Source: Klebsormidium nitens (Eukaryota; Streptophyta; Klebsormidiophyceae; Klebsormidiales; Klebsormidiaceae). Taken from it: 62,626 nt of DNA. The notes beneath the pieces were generated by a model. The model was not told the origin of the DNA and did no database searches. It saw only the letters and a list, made by a program, of their open reading frames with translations. A program made the position numbers and the translations under genes. Below, in pieces: positions 55,312 through 62,626 of this stretch (positions are counted from its first letter, which is position 1; every line of letters begins with the position of its first letter). The stretch covers positions 15,753 through 78,378 of the forward strand of contig DF237384.1 of NCBI GenBank assembly GCA_000708835.1, in the 5' to 3' direction.

Positions 55312-57658
55312 ATGGCGGACCAGGTGAGGAGACGGGGGACGGGCAGCAGGCTGGAAAAGGATGACGCTGGGATCGTCTGCGTAGTTCTGGCGGTTGCTGT
55401 GCATGATCAGCAAGAGATGGAGGCCCCAATTGTCGTGCCGCGCACTCATCCCCGTCTCGCTTCCGGCAACAGTGTCTCTCTTGTGTGTCTCTATGGCTTG
55501 GCCTCAGGTTTTTTGCAGCACAATTTCGAGATAGCACGGACTTTGCGGGGTGCGCTGCTCGCCTGCGACCGGCAGTTTTTTGCAAGTTAGCAATCTGACA
55601 TTTCCTCTTCGTCCCTGTGGCAGACGGAGAGAGCTTTCCAGAAGCAGCATGGCGTGTTCCTCAAGTAAGACCGCCCATCCAGCCCTCACCTGCAGTTCTC
55701 CATCTGTGCTGTGGTCTGGCCCCATGTGTGCTGTCCGCTGTGGGCCTTTACCGCTCCTCCAGCAGTGGTCGCTGCTGCTTGGCCTTCATGTCTTGGCTGG
55801 ACCACAGGCTGGCCTCCCTGAAGGACTCTATTCCAGTTCTGAGCGCGGTCTGTGTTGTGCAGCGCCAAGAAGGCTGCCAAGGGCATCACCCCAGGCAAGG
55901 CAGGCAGGCGCTACTGGAAGAACGTGGGCCTGGGCTTCAAGACGCCCCGGGAAGCCATTGAAGGTGAGTTGCTCCTTGCACTTGTTGCACACAAGCATGC
56001 TGTGCCCAGGACTGAGCAGGAAACAGTTTGCGGGTGAGCGGCTGTGCGGGAGAAAGTCCAGGTGCTTTGGTGCCCCTGGTCGCAGCAGGTATGCACCTGC
56101 ACCTTGGCAGCAGCGTGGCTGGATGAGGTCGATCTACCATGTGTGCTGGGGAGTAAGCTGTTGCTAAGGCTGCGGCAAGTGTTCGTCAGGAAAGGCTTGG
56201 AAGCAGGACATGGCGACAGTTAGAGCTGCTATGCGCATGCGTGTGCCTATACAGCAGCTGTAGAGGAGGGGGCTTGATGTTGAAGGGGCAAAGACGAAGC
56301 AGGGGGCAGGACGGACAGGAAAGACAAGATCTTTCAGGAGAAAGGAGCATAATCCGGTAATGGTGCACCCCTGGCTGCGGCGCTTAGCCCAGCCCAGTAG
56401 CAGAGGCCAAAGCAGGCACTAGTCACTCGCCAGCAAAGGGCGCTCGCATAATGGCGATTGGATACCGGAAGAAAGCTCGTCCAATCTACTGTGCCTGAGC
56501 TGGGGAGCACAGCTATGCACAAGCACTACGGGTTGCTGGCCTACTGCTCGGCAATTTGGCCGTCCGAGGACTCTAGCTTGGTCCATGCGTCATTCCTTTG
56601 TCAGTTCCTAAGGGGTCCCTCATCACAGAGAGGCACTGCCAGCGGTGGTTTCCTGTCGTCCTGCACTGCGGAGCCTGGGGGTGGTCCTCAAGCGGCGGTT
56701 GCTGTGTGTGCGGTGCAGGCACGTACATTGACAAGAAGTGCCCGTTCACGAGCAACGTGTCCATCCGGGGCCGCATCCTGAGCGGCGTGGTGTACAGCAC
56801 CAAGATGACGCGCACCATCACCATCCGCCGCGACTACCTCCACTTTGTCAAAAAGTATCAGAGGTGAGCGCCACCGCAGGCGGGCAGGAATTGCGAGGGG
56901 AGCAGAGGGCTGCATGTACTGCGGGGGTCGCTGACGCTGAAACGTGGGCGGTCTGAGTAGCCTGGCAAAGTTGCCCCGGAGCAAGGCAGCAGCGGCCAAA
57001 ACAAGCCGTGAAAAAAGGTGCTACACAAAGGGTACTTATGGAACTCAAAAAGAGTGATGAGGGAGCTCTGTTGCTTTTTGCGTCCATTCGCCATATTACT
57101 TGTTTAGAGCTCTGGAGGGAAGCATCTGTGGGTCTCTGATTTGTGGGTCGCTCATCCGCTTCGCGCAGATACGAGAAGCGGCATTCTATGCTTGCGGCGC
57201 ACGTCTCCCCGGCCTTCCGTGTCAAAGCCGGCGATGTGGTCATTGTGGGGCAGTGCAGGTGAGGGAAAGGGGTGCAGGGAGGGGCCGGTGGGCTCTTGAC
57301 ATATGCAACAGCTTGGGTCTTACAAGGCGCTTGCTGTTTTGTGTTGGCAGGTGGCAAAGGATCAGTTGGATGTACCTCTTGATCCACATCAATCCGAGCA
57401 ACCACCTGTAGGATTTAAGAGCAAGGAAGCTGCCTTTCAATCTGACACCTTGTTGCGGCATCAAGGGAATGGCCTTTTGTCCAAGGCTGCTGTTGGAGTT
57501 TGATTTTGCTAAGGTGACGTATACAGATGTGCTGATTGTTTGTGTGTCTGCATGTGTACAGGCCTTTGTCCAAGACGGTTCGCTTCAACGTTCTCAAGGT
57601 GATTCCCATGGGCACTTCGGATGGTGGTACAGGAAAGAAAGTGTTTCAAGCTCAATAA
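55312..57658 (+). CDS. RPS11: Cytosolic 40S ribosomal protein S11 (uS17)
   Basis: Exons 55312-55323, 55624-55664, 55863-55963, 56719-56863, 57169-57258 and 57562-57658 give 161 residues, the usual length. The first exon codes only MADQ. Conserved stretches: [72 protein letters not shown] and [17 protein letters not shown]. uS17 binds 18S rRNA in the body of the small subunit. The C-terminus [10 protein letters not shown] varies among green plants. Every splice junction is GT-AG and keeps the frame; the stop is TAA at 57656. Confidence 0.97.
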
Positions 57659-60081
57659 TCAACGTTAAGGACAAGTGATTCCCATTGTGTGCAACCTGTA
57701 TCGTCCGTGGTAGAGGGCATCGATGCAGCACCATAATTGGGCGAGTGTCATGATAGCATGCATTGTGAGCATCATGGATGCGGCCAGATTGTTTGGGGTA
57801 TCCTTGCAATCAAGTACGCCGATATGGGCTTGCCAAAGCCTTCAAGCGGCATTGTTTGATGCATATTGCTGCGTACTGCTTGTCATCCAATGGAAGTTAG
57901 GCACATCGCCATTTGGCAAAGCACAACGAACGAACTTTACCAATGTACCTTCGTGGGTTGTCCACCTATCATAGTTAAAACAAATCTTCCAATGCCCAAA
58001 TGGTCACTTCTTTTAATACACGCTTAGGCGCCCGGGCCCATGGCGCAGAAACAAGCAATTTCGGAGTTCGGGCTTCATCAAAAAATGTTCAACTATTCTG
58101 GTTACCAAGCACGAATCCTAAAGTGAGTCAACATAGCTATCAATGGCATGACTATTTGAACTATCGGGTATAAAGTCACTAGCTTCAACTATTCCATTGG
58201 TTCGAGCTTTAAAAGAGTATCATTGTCTAGCTAATTTAAGTTAGGAGGCTTCTACTCCAAGTTAGTTTTCCTTCTTGTCTGGGCCGTTGTTGGCGTTCGG
58301 TGTAAACTAGAGCAGCAACTCAGCGCAGCGCCTCGGTAACTGGAGCAGACACTCCGCCGGCAGACGCTTGAATGATGCGGGTGCCGTGGCTGAGCTAGTG
58401 CGCGCCGTCGTCCCCTAGCCGTGGCGGCACGTAGCTGCGTAGTCAACACGAACCTTGAAAGTCCTCAGAGGCATGTGCATGCAGGCCCGCAGTGCCAAAC
58501 GTAGGTAAATTAAGTAAATATACGAGCGCGTGTTCTGTTCAACGTCTGTAAATTGCGGACTACATGCATTCGAGTAGAAGCGGGCAATTGGGATTGGTAT
58601 CGTGGTACGTAGCCCAATATGGCTGATGCGAGATTAAAGGTGACCCAAATCATCATGTGAAGGATCCAACTTGGCAAGGCAAAGGGTTGAGGTCAAATTT
58701 GAGAACTAGATTCATGTTATGACGGTTGTAGCATTAATTCCGTTCCAATCTTATAAGTCCATATGTTGTCCCACTATACCACCAGGCACGATTGAGTAGG
58801 GCCGCCCTTTGTGTCCGTTGCATCAAACAAGGTACAAAATAACCGAAATATTCGCCCTTAAAAATGCTGTCGTTCGTCAAACAAAAAGTTCTTCTTGAAA
58901 TCAGAAGCGTCTAAAACGGCGTGTATTTCCCTCACCCTTTCGATCATTTCGTCCGTAACCTCGCGGTTTTCTTTGAACCTCGTCATGATGCAGTTTGCCT
59001 AGATCCTTGGAACATAATGTAGCATGCCTACCGACGTAAGTACATCATTTTTATGACTTAAAGCTCTAACCTCGAGAACCGTGACGTAAGGGACGCTGGT
59101 TTTATGCAACAAGCCTAAACACTCGTTAACCTAGGGTTAAATGTATCAACATGTTTGTCATCACTACCCCCTGCCAATGCAAGTACACGCTGGCGTGTCG
59201 CTTCTTTTGGGCCTACCAAAAAACGTGGGACTGCAATCATCATATGTCCAGAACTGAACTTACAATGTTCTCCTTAACCGAACCTACCCGGCGTTACAAT
59301 CGTAAGGCTAAACTCGGAGAATACTCAATCGAATTGTTAACCACACTGAGTCCTACCACCTTAATTGGGCTTCATGCATGCATGGCTGACGCGGATGCGA
59401 CATTGAACCCATCTTCATCTTCCATAATTGTTGCGGAATCATAGCTGCATATTCTAGGTCGCCCATCCGGGAATTGTTACTTTGCCTGCGCAACTTCTGC
59501 ATCGGGCTTGCGGTGCCCTCTGCGTCGCCTCTCGCTTCTGGTTGGCCGCCCTTAAGACTGACGCAAGATCTCCACTGTTCGCTGGCGCCGATTCTTCCGC
59601 GAGTTCTGATTGATCTTGGGCACCCCCTTGCCAATGCACTCACATGGGTTGCCATGCTAATTGGAAGTCTCGTCACTAATCTCAACCACAGGGGATCCCA
59701 GCGGCCAGCAAAGTCACATCAGCAGGTCTATCAAATGATAAAAGCAACCTACGGTGTCCAGTCCCTTAAGATATTGTTGCTCGTTACTATGGCCTAACAA
59801 GCTCCTCAAGTGCCGCCTGCCCCCTTCCGACAACCGACGAAAGATCCGACTATTTTGTAGAGCGCAGCCTACGACCGAAGGTGGACGTTTTCCTCGGATT
59901 AATCTCTCGGATTTCAAAGGGGCCGCAGCTTGAAAGGCGCCATGATTGCATATAAGCTTTAGACTAAGTTTGGAATTGAAAGCACTTTCATCGAGCTTAG
60001 AACTTGACGGCAGCTCCTGAAGCTAGGAAGCTCAAAGCTCCCAGCTCGGAGCACTACCGGACATGCACAGCCCATGCATGG

Positions 60082-60107
60082 GTAACTGCATGTATATTGC
60101 ATGTTAC
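60082..60107. repeat. Imperfect palindrome
   Basis: A 26-base stretch opens GTAAC and closes GTTAC, with TGCAT-type inner arms around a TATAT-like centre. It sits among several ATGCATG-like motifs (60074-60110). Probably a small AT-rich hairpin of no known role. Confidence 0.5.
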
Positions 60108-61470
60108 TGCATTTAAGAAATGTAGCTCAAGAGATCATCTAATATCGACGACTGCTATGTTATCTACCGATTTGATCCTCATCATTCATTGAATCGACTT
60201 TGGCAAGTGGCTGGACATCGGCCAATGCGACTCTCCATCCATGATATCTCAAAACTTTGAAGCGGCGGTCGGCGAGGCCAGGTAGAGGAACGGTTCGTTT
60301 TCAAATCGTGAAACTTCGTACTCCATACATAGTCAACCGTCTTCCAACGAAACCTCTAGTCGATAATCCTCCAAGCTTAAGGGCGCCTTAGCCTATGGAC
60401 TCCTTTCTTGATGTTTTTGACGGGAATCCGATTCAGGCTCGCACCCCAACTGTCAGGATCTGACTGAGACTCGGCGGTAACGAGCGCCAGTGGGCGCTTC
60501 CACTGCTCGATCGTTACCATGGCTGCCTTCCTAACCACCTCCAAGCAACCTACGTCCACTAACTGCGGTCACTGCGGCCCACCCAGCACGCGGCTCCTAG
60601 CTGAACTCCTTGCCTCATCCCCTACACGCTTATAAAAACGTTCTCACTCCTTAAGTGTATGGAACACCTACGCAAACGCGTCTGGTGATAAATTTCTTAG
60701 AGAGAAGGTGGTGTAAAGGTTTGAAACAGGAATTCATGGACCACATGTCTCATTCATGTAACCGACTTGCATGTATACTGTAGATCCCTGTATGATACAA
60801 TGAGCCACGGACGTTGCACGCTAGACCAATGCACATGCGTGAACCCAGTCGGCATGCCCGTTTTTAATCCGACCATCCAACAATAATTATGCTCGGGATT
60901 TGTGACGAGTTCGCACAGTACTACACTGCGCTAATAATATCATTGGCAATGCGGGGTGCGAGCACCTATATTCAAGATGATCCGCCGAGGGAGGCTCGAA
61001 GACTAGAGCGCTTAATGATCCAAGCCCCCCTTCGAGAGCGAACCTCTGAATTGTCGCGAAATGAACAGATCGATTAGAGGCGGGGGCCCGCGTAGAGGGA
61101 GTGGAGTAGCAGTTTGCCGTGCCCATCTGCACTGGGCTTACTTCTTATCACACCGTACCATGGGGGGCAAAGTAATATAACCACGTACATTGGTGAGCCA
61201 TAACTTACTGTGGGCCTTATTGTACGGTGATCTCATGTGCCATGCAAAAATCGAACTTGACTGTTGATGCAAGGAGCGATGTCACGCTGCATTCAGAATT
61301 CCCCTGCAACGTCAGCAAGGTGCTTGTTGATCCAACGTTTGATGGTAGCGTCAGCTCACACGAAAAGGTTTGATTACCCTCGTTCTGCGTGTGCCCATCT
61401 TTCCGCACCACGCCAAAGAGCTTTCAAATGGGTACTCTGACCGGGTGAATAAATTCACATCGTCTTGCTG

Positions 61471-61591
61471 TCTTGCTTAGCAAAAGTTGATCTTTCATCT
61501 TCCGCTTTCTGGAAAGTAGAATATGGGCGACCCAAGCGTGATCAATGAGATGAAACCAAGCTTATATATCGAGTTGCTTTGCTAAGCAAGA
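61471..61591. repeat. 14-base inverted repeat, 93-base spacer
   Basis: TCTTGCTTAGCAAA at 61471-61484 is the exact reverse complement of TTTGCTAAGCAAGA at 61578-61591. The spacer codes nothing clear. It could be the ends of a tiny non-autonomous element, but no target-site duplication is evident. Confidence 0.5.
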
Positions 61592-62626
61592 TTGTTTTGA
61601 GACCTTGGTGAAGGGCATGAAAGAGTGCGATTTAGCACCTTCATCGCGTCTCCACCAAGATCATGTTGTATAGCTGATCAAGACAATCTTATATCTAGGC
61701 CAACTCGTTTCATAATCTGTAAAACTGAGGCTACGACAGCCATGCACCCTTGACGAACGCACATGCGTACGGACCATAATTGGGTGTTTCGGGCCTTAAA
61801 CTCGGTAATCATGGACGTGGTCCCGAGCATTGTCTTGTATGCCAGTGGTCGCACCGATACGGCGAAGCGTCCGTATCTGACGCTATGCATTCTTACAAGG
61901 GAGATCGGCTTACGAACTGGCGGTGGAGTTGGTGAAACTGGCCGACAATGCGAGCTGGGAGTCTGCTAACGCGCATGGTCATCAATATTGACCAACACCC
62001 CGGTTGATCCCCAATGAAACCTTTTGATTTCCGATATTTGAAGACGGACCAGGTTAACTTAGATTGTTTGTGGGTCTACTTTTATCCACATGAGTCAAAT
62101 CTCATCAAACGGTTCCGTCTGTATCTTGTTAGTGCTTCGTCCAAAAGGATCTTTAGAAAACGTTCTAGCGGGACGCTCTGCACCCACAAAGTTTGTCATT
62201 CGGCTTTCTCTTTGCGGCCCCCGAACAAACTCAAGATTGAAAGACCGGTCTATAGTAAAGACAAGTTTAAGACTGAGCTGTGACACTGAGGATTTGATTC
62301 ATTGTTGGACAATCCACCCGATTGTGACACGTGGCAGATCATTGTGGTGGATAGGCCGTTCTTTCGAAATCAGTGAAACTACGGACACGGCCGCGCTAAT
62401 CTTCATAGTCACAGAGCCTGCAAACATTGAACAATATTTTCGTCAAAGATGAATGAAAGCTGGGTTACAAAAACTCTTTTGTAGGTATTTATAGAGTCTT
62501 CAACTCCGCACTTTGACTCGGACCGGCCGTATTCACGCGGCACTCCGGCTAGGCCTCGGAATCCACCGAGTACTTCGCCCAGCCTGGGGTATAGTACCGC
62601 ATGTAACGCTTGAGCTAGGCCCAATC

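Larger units (their letters stand above)
57659..62626. other. Five-kilobase gene-poor region
   Basis: Sequence of visibly lower GC with only short open frames, none of which I recognise. No exon chain with conserved motifs, no tRNA with both promoter boxes, and no terminal repeats or reverse-transcriptase motifs were found. Short inverted repeats exist at 60082-60107 and 61471-61591. It could be plain intergenic DNA or decayed repeats. Confidence 0.55.

Noticed and set aside
59151-59800. Short open frames in the gene-poor region as genes
   Set aside because: They are under 110 codons, have no recognisable motifs or plausible splice partners, and are the length expected by chance at this composition.
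61471-61591. Calling the 14-base inverted repeat a MITE
   Set aside because: No target-site duplication or second copy is visible in the window, so an element call is not supported.

Overview
The window is nuclear DNA from a photosynthetic eukaryote, most likely a green alga (streptophyte or trebouxiophyte type; Klebsormidium or Coccomyxa would both fit). Every gene is cut by GT-AG introns. The small genes are plant-lineage in character: a type I metacaspase with an LSD1-type zinc finger, a SYP1-type syntaxin, a plastid/mitochondrial PRAT (Tim17/22/23) protein and cytosolic ribosomal protein S11. I cannot fix the species without a search.

Positions 1-43,750 (+) are best read as the 3' part of one enormous gene. 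I resolve 33 exons whose 32 junctions are all phase-compatible. They give about 9,590 codons (after allowing for one single-base frameshift in exon 4) before the stop at 43,748-43,750. The start and any signal peptide lie left of the window. The protein reads, in order: (i) a tandem array of about 370-residue modules, each on one phase-1 symmetric exon and each holding an unassigned beta-rich part, a cadherin-like beta-sandwich and an IPT/TIG domain (1-18,361), then broken-up TIG-like exons (18,777-21,201); (ii) a long array with 27 filamin-type signature sites, interrupted by a roughly 326-residue Ser-Pro tract (20,900-35,645); (iii) a REJ/PKD-like block with mostly phase-0 introns (35,930-40,225); (iv) a linker and three copies of a domain I do not recognise; (v) one transmembrane helix and a short basic tail (43,598-43,750). 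This suggests a giant, disulphide-rich, glycosylated surface or wall-anchored protein. A role in adhesion or recognition is inference only. The module exons also repeat in sets of three (A-B-C), pointing to amplification of a three-exon block.

From 43.8 to 57.7 kb lie four compact ordinary genes: metacaspase (-, 44,788-48,332), Qa-SNARE (+, 49,193-51,934), PRAT protein (-, 53,209-54,865) and RPS11 (+, 55,312-57,658). Metacaspase and syntaxin share an 860-base divergent promoter region, and PRAT and RPS11 share a 446-base one. From 57.7 kb to the end (5 kb) I see no gene, only lower-GC intergenic DNA with a few short inverted repeats.
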